Part shown: in pieces, positions 51,723 to 61,412 of the stretch
Layout of the letters: every line of letters begins with the position of its first letter
Position numbering within the stretch: the first letter of the stretch is position 1
Assembly: GCF_042684365.1 (NCBI RefSeq)
Contig: NZ_JBHULI010000002.1
Span: 248,001-312,000 of the forward strand
Reading direction: 5' to 3'
DNA length: 64,000 nucleotides
Source of the DNA: Gracilimonas halophila
Lineage (GTDB): Bacteria; Bacteroidota; Rhodothermia; Balneolales; Balneolaceae
The notes under the pieces: model-generated
What the model was told of the DNA's origin: nothing
Database searches by the model: none
Seen by the model: the letters and a program-made list of their open reading frames with translations, nothing else
Made by a program: the position numbers and the translations under genes

Positions 51723-52952
51723 TCACCTGAAATCAAGACCGGAAGAGACTTCATCTTTCAGCCCAACATATGCCAGTACAACACCGGCTATAACCGTGGA
51801 AAAAGCTATTAGTAAGATGCTTTCCATGGCTATATTGTTATCAAGCATCCATCCCATTAAGAACGGACTCATAGCGGTACCGAAAACCATTATAGAAGCA
51901 AACAAGGAGCGTACCGTTCCGATCATTTCTTCTCCGTAAAGCTCTGCGTAGAGTGCAGATTTTGTAGTGCTTCCAAATCCAAGTGTAATACCTACCAAGG
52001 CCATATACAGGAAGGCAGACCATATTCCTGGATGATAAAAAGCCAAGATCAACCCGGCTCCTAACGGAATAATGTAAAAGGGAAAGACCGATGCAGCACT
52101 GAATTTGTCAATGACCGGACCGATTCCAAGAGAGCTAACAATTCGCGCTATCGCAAAGAAAATAAAGGCGGAAGCGATGATAGCAGCAGACCACCCCAAT
52201 TGTTCCGCTATGGATACCTGGTAGAGAAACAAAGCTGTAGCCCAGAATGGCGGGATCAGGATAGCGGGTAAGATCAACCAGAATCTGCGATTATTTATGA
52301 TCTGAAAGTAGGAACCGGAAGAGTCTTCAGATTCAGGCTTAGCTTTTTTTACCTGTTGATTGGAGTATTCGATCTCGGTTTTGTTTAATACATACAAGAG
52401 GAAAGGAATGAATATCAGCGCAATGGTTGCAGCAATTATACCCCAGGTTGTTCGCCAACTTGTAATAGCCAGTATGGCCGCAATCCCAACCGGAAGTATA
52501 CCTTCCCCTATTGGATAGCCTAAACTTGAGATACTTAATGCCTTACCCCGCTGAAGTTTGAAGTATCGGGCCATTGCGGTTTCGGCAGTGTGACCGCTAA
52601 GCCCCTGACCGGCAATACGAAGCATTAAAATTCCTGCAAATAAAAACCCGATATGCCACGAAAAAGCCATGGTCAGAGCGGCGACCAATAATCCTCCCGC
52701 TACGTACAAGCTATATTGCCTGATAGGAAGTACGTCTATCCACTTACCCAGGTAAGGCAGAATGGAAGCACTTGCTAAGGTAGCTGCGGAATAAATGGAG
52801 CCGAAAGCTGCATTGGACAGATCAAAATCGGCCAGAAAAAATGGGACAAACAATGAGATAAGAAAGGTTTGCCCAAAGCTGGAGAAAAAAGTAAATGAAA
52901 GTCCAAAGCTAAGGACTTTTCTCTCTTGTAAAACAAAGGTGAGGTAACTCAA
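51723..52952 (-). CDS. MFS transporter
   Basis: 409 aa with twelve predicted membrane helices, first LSFGLSFTFFSSFGQTFLIS, and a central loop after helix 6 (KTEIEYSNQQVKKAKPESED). The loop between helices 8 and 9 contains GSTTKSALYAELYGEE. It belongs to the large unassigned group with monocarboxylate/oxalate-like carriers. No neighbouring catabolic genes indicate a substrate. Confidence 0.88.
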   Translation of the reverse strand: MSYLTFVLQERKVLSFGLSFTFFSSFGQTFLISLFVPFFLADFDLSNAAFGSIYSAATLASASILPYLGKWIDVLPIRQYSLYVAGGLLVAALTMAFSWHIGFLFAGILMLRIAGQGLSGHTAETAMARYFKLQRGKALSISSLGYPIGEGILPVGIAAILAITSWRTTWGIIAATIALIFIPFLLYVLNKTEIEYSNQQVKKAKPESEDSSGSYFQIINNRRFWLILPAILIPPFWATALFLYQVSIAEQLGWSAAIIASAFIFFAIARIVSSLGIGPVIDKFSAASVFPFYIIPLGAGLILAFYHPGIWSAFLYMALVGITLGFGSTTKSALYAELYGEEMIGTVRSLFASIMVFGTAMSPFLMGWMLDNNIAMESILLIAFSTVIAGVVLAYVGLKDEVSSGLDFR

Positions 52953-53075
52953 AAAATGATACTGTTCGGATTGTGATTTTAACGATCTCTAAAATACCGT
53001 TATTCCGAACGAAGCGATACTCGAAAATTAATGTATTACTCTATCTGAAGTATAAAAGTTGTCTATGTTTTGAAG

Positions 53076-53465
53076 CTATTTAAGGAGCTTTTTAAGAGCC
53101 TCTATATTTACCGGCTTTTGGATGAAGTCCGATACTTTTTGATTCCATTCAATTTTATAGAGCTCCTCGTTATTATCATTTACTCTTGAGCTGATCACAT
53201 AGATCTCGATTTCTTTTTCGATCTTATCTCGTACTTTTTGAAAAGCATGCAGAAAGTCCCAACCGTTCATTTCAGGCATATCGATATCAAGTAATATCAT
53301 ATCAGGGAGAGCCTCATTATTCTCTGCCATTTTTGTGATGGCATCTAATGCCTTCCGCCCATTTTCAAAGGAACTAAGTTCATTTCCTGGAAGGTGACTT
53401 TTTATGATCTTTGAGATCCCATAGGTGTAAATTCTATCGTCATCAATTATACAGATGCTCTTCAT
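53076..53465 (-). CDS. Response regulator, receiver domain only
   Basis: 129 aa: acidic pocket ICIIDDDRIYTYG, phosphoacceptor Asp in MILLDIDMPEMNGWDF, switch Ser in YVISSRV and Lys in FIQKPV. No output domain. Its start overlaps the stop of the adjacent histidine kinase by 4 bp, so the pair is cognate. Confidence 0.95.
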   Translation of the reverse strand: MKSICIIDDDRIYTYGISKIIKSHLPGNELSSFENGRKALDAITKMAENNEALPDMILLDIDMPEMNGWDFLHAFQKVRDKIEKEIEIYVISSRVNDNNEELYKIEWNQKVSDFIQKPVNIEALKKLLK

Positions 53466-54997
53466 TTCTCCCCCGTTAAAATTATTTTGAATGTGGTACC
53501 TTTATTCGGTTCGCTCTCAACTTCGATCGAGCCTCCCATCGACTCGATCTGATTTTTGGTAATAAATAACCCGATACCTTTAGAGTTTTTATTATCGTGG
53601 AAGGTATTGTACATACCGAAAAGCTTATCCCCGTGTTTATCAAGGTCGATGCCTAACCCGTTATCAGAGACTCTCAAATGAACATGTTTGTTATGCTCTG
53701 AAGCTTCTACTTCAATAACAGGCTGCCGGTATTTGATAGCATTCGAAAGTAAATTCAGAATAATACTCTCAAGGTAAGCCGGGTTATATTTAAGGGTAAG
53801 GTCTTCGGGCACATGTTCATTGAACGTCACATTTTGGGCAAGAATATCTGTTGTTAGAATTTCTTTGATCTTAGAAATATAATTTTTCAGATTGATCTCC
53901 TTACGATCATTGCTCGTTTTGTACTGTTGATCGATGATCTCATTCAGATCGTTGATGGATTCATTAAGTTGATTGGAGGCCATTCTTAAATGATCAAGAA
54001 GCTCTTCCTTCTCTTCCTGAGACTCTTCTGTATCATATAAAGAAAGCAGCATTCCAATATTTCCGGCGTGATTTCTGAGGTTGTGTGATACGATATGAGC
54101 AAAGTTCATCAGCCGCTTGTTCTGCTCCCCGATGATGTTAAGGCTGTTGCTCAACTCCATCTCATTTTTCTTGCGTCTGGTTACATCCGTTACAACTGAT
54201 AATACGGTTGGTTGATTTGAGTCGAGCTGCTGAAAAGGGACTTTAATGGTTTGGTGCCAAACCTTGGTGCCATCAGGACGGATAGTTTTTACTTCCGGGA
54301 TGAAGAGCATATCATTGTTTTCGACCACTTCCCGATCGGCTTCCCTGAACCGCATGGCTTCTTCTTTGGTCATACCAAAGTCGATATCTCTTTTACCAAC
54401 GATCTCCTCCGGTTTTTGACCAAAAAATTCAGCGGTAGCTTTATTGGCCATGATGTACGTTCCATTCAGATCTTTCACAAAGATTAAATTTGGAACAGTA
54501 TCAAACACCGCCTGAAACTGATGTTTTAATCGGATATTGGATTTGTGTATCTCTTTCTGTTCTCCAAAATCAGTTATGTATCCTCTATTTAACCCATTTT
54601 TGGCAGGTTGGTATTCAAGTTGAACATTTTTATACCAGGTGATCTTCTTAACAGAACCAATCATGAGCAGAGGTTCATTTTTCCCATTCCATTTTACAAC
54701 TTCCCCTTTCCAAAGCAGGTTAAGGGCATGTTCTTTATCAAATGAAAAGTGAGCTGTTGTGGAATTGAAATCTGTTTCCCCTTTGGACTCAACATGTTCG
54801 TTAAAGGCATGCTTTAGATCTTCAAGATCTGTTTTGTTGAAAAACGAACGAACTTCTTCAAAACTCCCCGGCAACTCATTGAGGGGGCAATTAAAGATAT
54901 CGGTAAAGTCTTCACTTAGTGTGAGCGTATCGGAAGCTATATCCCAAGACCAAAAGATTTCTTTATTGATGGTATCCTTAGCAGTCACGTAACTCAT
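53462..54997 (-). CDS. PAS-domain sensor histidine kinase
   Basis: 511 aa with no membrane helix. Residues 1-110 are PAS-like; residues 160-285 form a clear PAS/PAC (VFDTVPNLIFVKDLNGTYIM and TVLSVVTDVTRRKKNE). The H-box is FAHIVSHNLRNHAGNI (typical of Bacteroidota), with N-box LESIILNLLSNAIKYRQP and G-boxes VSDNGLGID and SKGIGLFITKNQIE. Co-translated with the receiver protein downstream. The ligand is unknown. Confidence 0.95.
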   Translation of the reverse strand: MSYVTAKDTINKEIFWSWDIASDTLTLSEDFTDIFNCPLNELPGSFEEVRSFFNKTDLEDLKHAFNEHVESKGETDFNSTTAHFSFDKEHALNLLWKGEVVKWNGKNEPLLMIGSVKKITWYKNVQLEYQPAKNGLNRGYITDFGEQKEIHKSNIRLKHQFQAVFDTVPNLIFVKDLNGTYIMANKATAEFFGQKPEEIVGKRDIDFGMTKEEAMRFREADREVVENNDMLFIPEVKTIRPDGTKVWHQTIKVPFQQLDSNQPTVLSVVTDVTRRKKNEMELSNSLNIIGEQNKRLMNFAHIVSHNLRNHAGNIGMLLSLYDTEESQEEKEELLDHLRMASNQLNESINDLNEIIDQQYKTSNDRKEINLKNYISKIKEILTTDILAQNVTFNEHVPEDLTLKYNPAYLESIILNLLSNAIKYRQPVIEVEASEHNKHVHLRVSDNGLGIDLDKHGDKLFGMYNTFHDNKNSKGIGLFITKNQIESMGGSIEVESEPNKGTTFKIILTGEK

Positions 54998-55158
54998 AGG
55001 TACTAGCTGTTAGCTGATAATTGAAATCGAGTATTTGAAATATCTACAGTGAGTTTATGTTCACATGATATGATATCAAATAATGGTATAAGATTACGTT
55101 AGCAATAGTTAAGACATGTTAGAAAATGTTTATGAAGTTATTCTGAAGTGCTTGAAAA

Positions 55159-56811
55159 TTAATTTTCAAGGCGCTCCAGCATTTCCAACCTTGTAGCCTC
55201 AAATTCATCCCCTTTTTTCCAGGATTGAAGTTCTTCGGCATTCAGGGCTCTGAATCCGGTCAAGAAAAATAACCGGGTGTCAATTTCTGCACCGCTAAGG
55301 TCCCAAAATTCATTGATCTCATCAGAAACGGTGTGATAATTCGCATCGGCCACACTGTCTCGTAAGGCTAGAAAATTTTCACCCTTGCCAATATATTCAG
55401 TGCCGGGATTCGGGAAGATCGCAGGAATTCCAACTTTTGCCATATTAAAATGATCAGATCGGTAGAAATAGCCCCGCTCCGGATAGGGATCAGGTTTTAC
55501 GGTACGGCCCTGTTTTTCAGCTTCTTCCTCTAAAAGCTCGCTTAAGGAAGTGCGCCCGTAACCTACTACTACCACATCTCTTGTTTCGCCATATACGTTC
55601 ATCCCATCGAGATTGATGTTAGCAGTCACTTTGCCGGGATCAACGGTTGGGTTTTCAGCCCAATACTGAGAACCAAGTAAGCCCACTTCCTCGGCACTTA
55701 CGATCACGGCGAGTACACTTCGTTTCAATATGGGTTGGACCGATTGGTATGCTTCCATCATTTCAAGAAGGGCACTGACACCTGCAGCATTATCAGAAGC
55801 GCCGTTATTCACAGAATCTCCTTCAATTGGATTGGTAACCCCAAGGTGGTCGAAGTGTGCGGTAAGCAACAGATACTCATCATTCAATTCCGGGTCGTTT
55901 CCTTTTACTTCAGCTAGTACGTTTTTTCCGTTGATCTCGCGATAATCAGCATCCATACTCACATTTATCCGTACTCCCGTAAGCTCAACAGGTTCAAAAT
56001 CAGGACTGTCTGCGGCTTCAAAAAGATCATCAAAATTGAGTCCTGCTTCTTCAAAAAGTAACCGACTGGTGGGTTCTGTTATCCATCCATTGAATTCAGT
56101 TTCAGAGGAAGAGCCTTCATCACCACTTTTTAAATAAAATCCTTCACCGCTCCAGGCACCTGAAACTACATTCCAACCATATCCTGCGGTTTCATCTGTG
56201 TGAATGATAATAGCGCCCAAAGCACCGAGTTCTTTGGCTTTTTCGTATTTATAATCGTAGCGGCCATAATACAATCGGGCGGTGCCTCCGAATAGGTTTT
56301 CATCATAGGCGGGGTCACTGTTTTTGAACACAAGGACCTTCCCTTCAACATCCACTCCTTTAAAATCATCCCAATTTTCTTCCGGAGCCTGGATGCCATA
56401 TCCTACATAAACTAATTCCGCATTTCTGACCTCAACTTCTTCTGCCTGATTAGCAGGCCAGGCCATGAACTCATTAAAATACTCAATGTTAAAAGGAGTC
56501 CGTCCATCCGTTGAAACCGACATTTGGGCATTGGAGGTGGTTTGTCCCAATAGCGGAAACTCTTGAATATATGTACCATTTTCTCCGGCGGGGTCTACAC
56601 CCATTGCTTCTAATTCGTTTACAAGATAGTCTACACTCATTTGCTCTCCTGCTGTGCCGGTCGCGCGACCTTGAAACTCATCAGAGGAAAGTGTTTCAAT
56701 ATGCCGAAGTAAAGAATCTTTGTTAATGCTATTCGCTGCTTTGTTAGCAGGAGATCGATTACAGCTTACAAAGAGAAGAGAAAAGATCAGGAGGGATAAG
56801 ACTGATTTCAT
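55159..56811 (-). CDS. M28-family zinc aminopeptidase lipoprotein with PA domain
   Basis: About 550 aa. It has a lipoprotein signal MKSVLSLLIFSLLFVSC and an N-terminal SSDEFQGRATGTAGEQMSVD motif. A protease-associated insert spans residues 120-260. The catalytic core carries the zinc ligands and Glu: AHFDHLG, NGASDNAAGVSALLE, SAEEVGLLGS, NINLDGMN and YRSDHFNMAKVGIPA. It releases amino acids from peptides outside the inner membrane. I chose the ATG at 56811, which starts the lipoprotein signal; the longer frame would run through the upstream terminator. Confidence 0.95.
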   Translation of the reverse strand: MKSVLSLLIFSLLFVSCNRSPANKAANSINKDSLLRHIETLSSDEFQGRATGTAGEQMSVDYLVNELEAMGVDPAGENGTYIQEFPLLGQTTSNAQMSVSTDGRTPFNIEYFNEFMAWPANQAEEVEVRNAELVYVGYGIQAPEENWDDFKGVDVEGKVLVFKNSDPAYDENLFGGTARLYYGRYDYKYEKAKELGALGAIIIHTDETAGYGWNVVSGAWSGEGFYLKSGDEGSSSETEFNGWITEPTSRLLFEEAGLNFDDLFEAADSPDFEPVELTGVRINVSMDADYREINGKNVLAEVKGNDPELNDEYLLLTAHFDHLGVTNPIEGDSVNNGASDNAAGVSALLEMMEAYQSVQPILKRSVLAVIVSAEEVGLLGSQYWAENPTVDPGKVTANINLDGMNVYGETRDVVVVGYGRTSLSELLEEEAEKQGRTVKPDPYPERGYFYRSDHFNMAKVGIPAIFPNPGTEYIGKGENFLALRDSVADANYHTVSDEINEFWDLSGAEIDTRLFFLTGFRALNAEELQSWKKGDEFEATRLEMLERLEN

Positions 56812-56872
56812 TGAACAGCTTTTAAAAGTTAATGGAAGAAACTCCGGATAAAATAATGTACCTGGAAGAAAT

Positions 56873-56908
56873 AAAAAAAGCGAAAGGTTATTCACCTTTC
56901 GCTTTTAA
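56873..56908 (-). terminator. Strong terminator of the Kelch gene
   Basis: A perfect 10-bp stem (AGCGAAAGGT/ACCTTTCGCT) with a 5-nt loop, flanked by A- and T-runs on both sides, so it could work in either direction. For the minus strand it lies 21 nt past the Kelch lipoprotein stop. Confidence 0.92.
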
Positions 56909-56929
56909 AAAATGATGTCTGAAAAAAGC

Positions 56930-58012
56930 TTAGTTAGCAGCTTCCAGCTCAATACTAAAACTTTGTACCATATCAGTTACTTGCTGATTGTCAAGGATGC
57001 CACCAATGATATAAAAATCATTTCCGGCTTTAGCTACACCGCGGTGATCCATACTTGGGGTAGGCTGGGTGCCTAATTCAACCCATTCGTTAGTATCAAG
57101 GCGGTAGGCAAGTACATTGCTATCCGGGAAAGATGGTTTAAGGTTGTAACCAATTCCGTTGTAGTTGTACGGGTTATCGGTTCCTCCAACAAAGACGACC
57201 ATTTCAACAGGGCTTTCAACGCCAACGGCAGCCATTCTGTAACGTGCATTTCCAGGATGCTGCCTAATTCTGGTCCAGTCAATAACGGTTGGGTCCTCGG
57301 TATTAATTTCACCGCGGATACTACCGGGTGACATTTTAAAAATACGTTCGCCTTCATCCACAATAGCTTGAACGCCATCCGACAAGATCATGGTGTTTCC
57401 AACAATTCCACCGGCATGACCAAAAACAGGAGGTCCCGCATACGGAGTGGCATGTTCCCAGGAATTTGTTTCGGTATCATACACCTGTACATTTGAAACA
57501 TTATTGGTGTTATTCCATCCACTTACTAAGTAAATGTAGCGGTCTTGATATACAAGAGATACAGCATCTTCTACGGGAAGCAACATATTAGCAACACGTT
57601 CATAAGAATTTGCTGCCGGATCATATTTGAAAACTTCCTGAGTTGATACTTCAGATCCATCTTCAGCAACCGTATAGCCGCCAAAAATATAGATATTTCC
57701 GTTTACGTATTCTGCAGTACTTGCAAGTCTGCCGATCCCGTCAGGCACACCGGGGATTTCTTCCCAAGTACCATTTTCAACATCATAACGAGCCGCAAAA
57801 TCAGTAACATCTTCATGGGTTTTGCCTTCTTCCAAACCTAGAAAGGTATAAAGGTATACTTTCCCGTCAATGGTAGCTGAAGTTACAGCGTTATTAGAAA
57901 CAGGCATGGGCAATGATTCTGCTTCTGACCAGTCCAGCGAAACTTGCTTTGGTGTTTGCTGGCAGGATGCGACAAAAAATACAAGGGTTAAAAGTGATAA
58001 TATTCTTTTCAT
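56930..58012 (-). CDS. Kelch-repeat beta-propeller lipoprotein
   Basis: 360 aa with lipoprotein signal MKRILSLLTLVFFVASC. It contains about six Kelch-type blades: NNAVTSATIDGKVYLYTFLG, RLASTAEYVNGNIYIFGGYT, YQDRYIYLVSGWNN, GGIVGNTMILSDG, PVEMVVFVGGTDN and GVAKAGNDFYIIGG. The nearest named relatives are sialic-acid mutarotase/epimerase-like Kelch proteins, but the active site cannot be judged here. Divergent from the SDR gene across a 114-bp region with an 8-bp inverted repeat. Confidence 0.88.
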   Translation of the reverse strand: MKRILSLLTLVFFVASCQQTPKQVSLDWSEAESLPMPVSNNAVTSATIDGKVYLYTFLGLEEGKTHEDVTDFAARYDVENGTWEEIPGVPDGIGRLASTAEYVNGNIYIFGGYTVAEDGSEVSTQEVFKYDPAANSYERVANMLLPVEDAVSLVYQDRYIYLVSGWNNTNNVSNVQVYDTETNSWEHATPYAGPPVFGHAGGIVGNTMILSDGVQAIVDEGERIFKMSPGSIRGEINTEDPTVIDWTRIRQHPGNARYRMAAVGVESPVEMVVFVGGTDNPYNYNGIGYNLKPSFPDSNVLAYRLDTNEWVELGTQPTPSMDHRGVAKAGNDFYIIGGILDNQQVTDMVQSFSIELEAAN

Positions 58013-58051
58013 TTGTGTAATAATGGACTTATTGTCTATTTGTTAATTACT

Positions 58052-58087
58052 CTGAACACGAAAATTTTGCTTAAAGAATGTGTTCAG
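58052..58087. promoter_or_regulatory. Spaced inverted repeat CTGAACAC-N20-GTGTTCAG in a divergent promoter region
   Basis: Two perfect 8-bp arms (58052-58059 and 58080-58087) lie between the Kelch gene (minus) and the SDR operon (plus). The right arm is followed by TTTTT, so in plus-strand RNA it could also form a hairpin. An operator controlling the SDR-ALDH-reductase operon is the more likely reading. Confidence 0.45.
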
Positions 58088-58126
58088 TTTTTAATTATTT
58101 TTAAGTCTTAAATATAAGGTTTTTAT

Positions 58127-58948
58127 ATGTCCTCTTTTAAAAATAAAATTGTTTTAATAACCGGTGGCGCGAGTGGGATCGGATTGTTAATGGGGCAAAA
58201 ATCACTTGAGAGAGGTGCAGAAAAATTAATCATTTGGGATGTTAATGAGGAGGCCTTGATAAAGGCTGCATCCAAGCTCACCAGAAAAGGATATTCACTT
58301 AGTACTGACGTTGTCGATGTAAGTGATCACCAGCGTGTTCTAAAAATGACAGAAAAAGTTCTCGAAGAGCACGGCCGGGTAGATATAATCTTCAATAATG
58401 CGGGCATTGTAGCCGGTAAAAATTTTGAAGAACATTCCATGGAAAGTATTAAGAAAACTATGGATGTGAACAGCCTTGGAATGATGTATGTAGCTCGGGC
58501 ATTCCTTCCTTCCATGAAAAAGCATGGAGACGGCTATATCATTAACATTGCCTCAGCAGCAGGCTTAACGCCAAACCCCGGGATGACGGTTTATGCGGCC
58601 AGTAAATGGGCAGCCGTGGGCTGGTCAGAATCATTAAACCTTGAGCTTGAGAAAACCGGATCGTCTGTTAAGGTTCTAACTGTTATGCCAAGCTATATAA
58701 ATACCGGAATGTTTGCGGGAGTAACAGCCCCTCTGCTCATGCCGCTTTTGGACCCGGATGACATCACAACAAAAATACTTGATGCTGTTGAACGCGGAAA
58801 AGCACGCCTCAGAGAACCATTTATGGTGAAGCTAACTCCTTTTATCCGTGGAATTTTGCCCGCGAAGGTCTATGACTTTGTAGCCGGTAAGATCTTTGGG
58901 GTATATGGTTCAATGGATTCATTTATAGGAAGGAAAAATAAAGATTGA
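58127..58948 (+). CDS. Short-chain dehydrogenase/reductase
   Basis: 273 aa classical SDR: NAD(P) motif TGGASGIG, NNAGIV, and catalytic Ser/Tyr/Lys in NIASAAGLTPNPGMTVYAAS followed by K. The Asp in WDVNEE at the end of strand 2 favours NAD. Overlaps the ALDH gene by 1 bp (TGATG). With ALDH and a medium-chain reductase downstream it suggests oxidation of an alcohol or aldehyde; the substrate is not evident. Confidence 0.95.
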   Translation: MSSFKNKIVLITGGASGIGLLMGQKSLERGAEKLIIWDVNEEALIKAASKLTRKGYSLSTDVVDVSDHQRVLKMTEKVLEEHGRVDIIFNNAGIVAGKNFEEHSMESIKKTMDVNSLGMMYVARAFLPSMKKHGDGYIINIASAAGLTPNPGMTVYAASKWAAVGWSESLNLELEKTGSSVKVLTVMPSYINTGMFAGVTAPLLMPLLDPDDITTKILDAVERGKARLREPFMVKLTPFIRGILPAKVYDFVAGKIFGVYGSMDSFIGRKNKD

Positions 58949-60315
58949 TGGACACAGCAAGATTACTGGAAAAACAGAGAACCTATTTTCGGTCAGGAGC
59001 CACAAAGTCGGTTGAGTTTAGAATTCACCAGCTTCAAACTTTGAAGAAGTTATTGAGTGAACATGAAGATGAGCTCTTTGAGGCAGTATATGCTGATTTT
59101 AAAAAACCGGAACTTGAGACCTATGCCACTGAGCTCGGCATCCTTCATAATGAGATCAGTTACACCATTAGGAATTTAAAAAATTGGGCAAAACCAAAAC
59201 GATTGAAAGGGACGTGGATAAATTTTCCCTCATCAAACTATACCATCGCTGAACCCTATGGAGCCGTCCTGGTCATAGCCCCATGGAATTACCCGATCCA
59301 GTTAGCCCTTTTACCGTTAGTAGGAGCCATTGCAGCGGGGAACACCGTAGTGGTGAAACCCTCTGAACTCACTCCACATACTACATCAGTTTTAAGCCGT
59401 TTGATGAGCAAGTGGTTTAAGGAAGAATTTATCGCAATTGTTGAGGGTGGAGTTGAGACCAATCAAGCACTGTTGTCAGAAGATTTTGACCATATTTTTT
59501 TTACAGGTAGTAGTCGTGTTGGTAAGATTGTGATGGAGGCGGCCTCTAAAAACCTAACCCCAGTGACTTTGGAACTTGGTGGTAAAAGTCCTTGCATTGT
59601 TGATGATACCGCGGATCTTGAAACAGCTGCTAAACGTATTGCATGGGGTAAGTTTTTAAACGCAGGACAAACTTGTGTAGCTCCTGATTATATAATGGTT
59701 AAGGCTTCCGTTAAAGATAAATTTTTGGAATATCTCAAAGAATCCATTCGCTCCTTTTATGGTGTGAATGCGAAGTTAAGTCCCGATTACCCTCGTATCG
59801 TTAATGAAGACCATTTTGGAAGGCTCGTTTCATATTTATCAGATGGCGAAATATACTACGGCGGTAAAACGGATCAAGAGGAATGTTATATAGAACCAAC
59901 AATTTTGACTGATATTAAAGAGCGTGCACCGGTGATGGAGGAAGAAATATTTGGCCCCATTGTGCCGATTATCACATTTAATGATATTGGGGAAGCCATT
60001 GATCTCATCAACTCAAAGCCTAAGCCGCTGGCACTATATGTATTCACCAGGGAGAAAGAAACAGAAGACCGGATCGTAGAGAAATGTTCATTTGGGAGCG
60101 GTGCTGTTAATGATGTGGTTGCACATCTTGGGAATCACCATTTACCTTTTGGCGGAGTGGGTAAAAGTGGAATGGGAGCATACCACGGAAAGAAAAGCTT
60201 TGATACCTTTTCCCACTTCAAAGGGATCATGAAAAAGCCGCTTTGGTTGGATATCCCATTTCGGTATGCTCCTTACAAAGGAAAGCTAAAATGGATAAAA
60301 AAAATTCTGAAATGA
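58948..60315 (+). CDS. Aldehyde dehydrogenase, class 3 type
   Basis: 455 aa, the short class-3 length. It shows VLVIAPWNYPIQLALLPLVG, HIFFTGSSRVGKIVMEAASK, the catalytic Glu in VTLELGGKSPCIVDD and the catalytic Cys in NAGQTCVAPDYI. Class-3 enzymes oxidise fatty or aromatic aldehydes. Start ATG at 58948 follows a TTG codon and overlaps the SDR stop; its own stop overlaps the next gene by 4 bp. Confidence 0.96.
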   Translation: MDTARLLEKQRTYFRSGATKSVEFRIHQLQTLKKLLSEHEDELFEAVYADFKKPELETYATELGILHNEISYTIRNLKNWAKPKRLKGTWINFPSSNYTIAEPYGAVLVIAPWNYPIQLALLPLVGAIAAGNTVVVKPSELTPHTTSVLSRLMSKWFKEEFIAIVEGGVETNQALLSEDFDHIFFTGSSRVGKIVMEAASKNLTPVTLELGGKSPCIVDDTADLETAAKRIAWGKFLNAGQTCVAPDYIMVKASVKDKFLEYLKESIRSFYGVNAKLSPDYPRIVNEDHFGRLVSYLSDGEIYYGGKTDQEECYIEPTILTDIKERAPVMEEEIFGPIVPIITFNDIGEAIDLINSKPKPLALYVFTREKETEDRIVEKCSFGSGAVNDVVAHLGNHHLPFGGVGKSGMGAYHGKKSFDTFSHFKGIMKKPLWLDIPFRYAPYKGKLKWIKKILK

Positions 60316-61310
60316 GTACAGAGACCTTCAAAGCATTTTATGTTGAAGAAACATCAAAAGGAAACTTCCGGGGAGAAGTGAAAGATGTTCCTATGTCATT
60401 TTTGCCTGATCATGAAGTGCAGGTGCAGGTTCAATTTTCCTCTCTTAATTATAAGGATGGTCTTTCGGCTTCTGGTAATAAAGGGGTGACCCGAAATTAT
60501 CCTCATATTCCCGGTATTGATGCCTCAGGAGTTGTAGTTAAAGACGAAAGCAAAACATTTGAAAAAGGACAGAAAGTAGTAGTAACCGGCCGGGATCTAG
60601 GATCAAATACGCCGGGCGGTTTTGGAGCTATGATCCGCGTACCTAAAGATTGGGTGGTTGCTTTGCCGGACGGCCTGGACTTGAAAACAGCGATGAATTA
60701 TGGAACCGCTGGTTTTACGGCAATGTATGGTATAAAGCGTTTGGAGCGTGAACTGATCTTACCGAATGAGGGCAAGGTTTTAGTGACCGGAGCTACGGGT
60801 GGGGTAGGATCGCTTGCTGTATTCTTTCTATCTGAACTTGGTTATGAAGTAATAGCTGCTACCGGCAAAATGCATAAGGTAGAGTTTCTGAAAGAGCTTG
60901 GAGCAGATGAAGTCATTCACCGGGATGAGATCACAAATGTAGATAGCAATTTTCTGCTAAGCCGTGAGTGGAATGGTGCCATAGAAACCGTGGGTGGGGA
61001 AATGCTGGATGCGGTGATCCGGCAGACCAATCATGATGGAGCTGTTGCTTGTTGTGGGAATATTTTAGGCCATAAACTTACGACCAATATTTATCCATTT
61101 ATTTTGAGGGGGGTGAGTTTACTTGGTATTGATTCAGCCATTTGTAAAATGCCGATGAGACTTAAGATCTGGGATACCATTGCGAATATTGATCATAAGA
61201 AATTGCCTGAGAAATTTTCAAAAATGGTACAACTGGGGGATTTGATAAAAGAGATAGACCGGATCCTGGAAGGAAAGCAAGCCGGAAGAGTAGTAGTAGA
61301 ACACAAATAA
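60312..61310 (+). CDS. YhdH/AcuI-type medium-chain quinone/acrylyl-CoA reductase
   Basis: 332 aa from an ATG overlapping the ALDH stop (ATGA). It has the YhdH/YhfP features SSLNYKDGLSASGN, HIPGIDASGVV, the Rossmann motif VTGATGGVGSLAVFFLSELG and a GAIETVGGEMLDAVI segment. No zinc-binding cysteines. AcuI-like members reduce acryloyl-CoA with NADPH, so the operon could deal with reactive unsaturated carbonyls. A strong hairpin follows the stop. Confidence 0.93.
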   Translation: MSTETFKAFYVEETSKGNFRGEVKDVPMSFLPDHEVQVQVQFSSLNYKDGLSASGNKGVTRNYPHIPGIDASGVVVKDESKTFEKGQKVVVTGRDLGSNTPGGFGAMIRVPKDWVVALPDGLDLKTAMNYGTAGFTAMYGIKRLERELILPNEGKVLVTGATGGVGSLAVFFLSELGYEVIAATGKMHKVEFLKELGADEVIHRDEITNVDSNFLLSREWNGAIETVGGEMLDAVIRQTNHDGAVACCGNILGHKLTTNIYPFILRGVSLLGIDSAICKMPMRLKIWDTIANIDHKKLPEKFSKMVQLGDLIKEIDRILEGKQAGRVVVEHK

Positions 61311-61311
61311 A

Positions 61312-61343
61312 AAAGCCTGCTATTGGGAATAATAGCAGGCTTT
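61312..61343 (+). terminator. Terminator hairpin of the SDR-ALDH-reductase operon
   Basis: Perfect 13-bp stem AAAGCCTGCTATT/AATAGCAGGCTTT with a 6-nt loop, 1 bp after the stop codon. The plus-strand T-run is short (TTT), the minus-strand one similar, so it may also serve transcripts from the other side. Confidence 0.75.
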
Positions 61344-61412
61344 GAATAATCATAAAGCAGCGGTCAAACTACTTTATGTGAGTTATGGGTATTTGTTTGA
61401 TCTAGTTCATTT

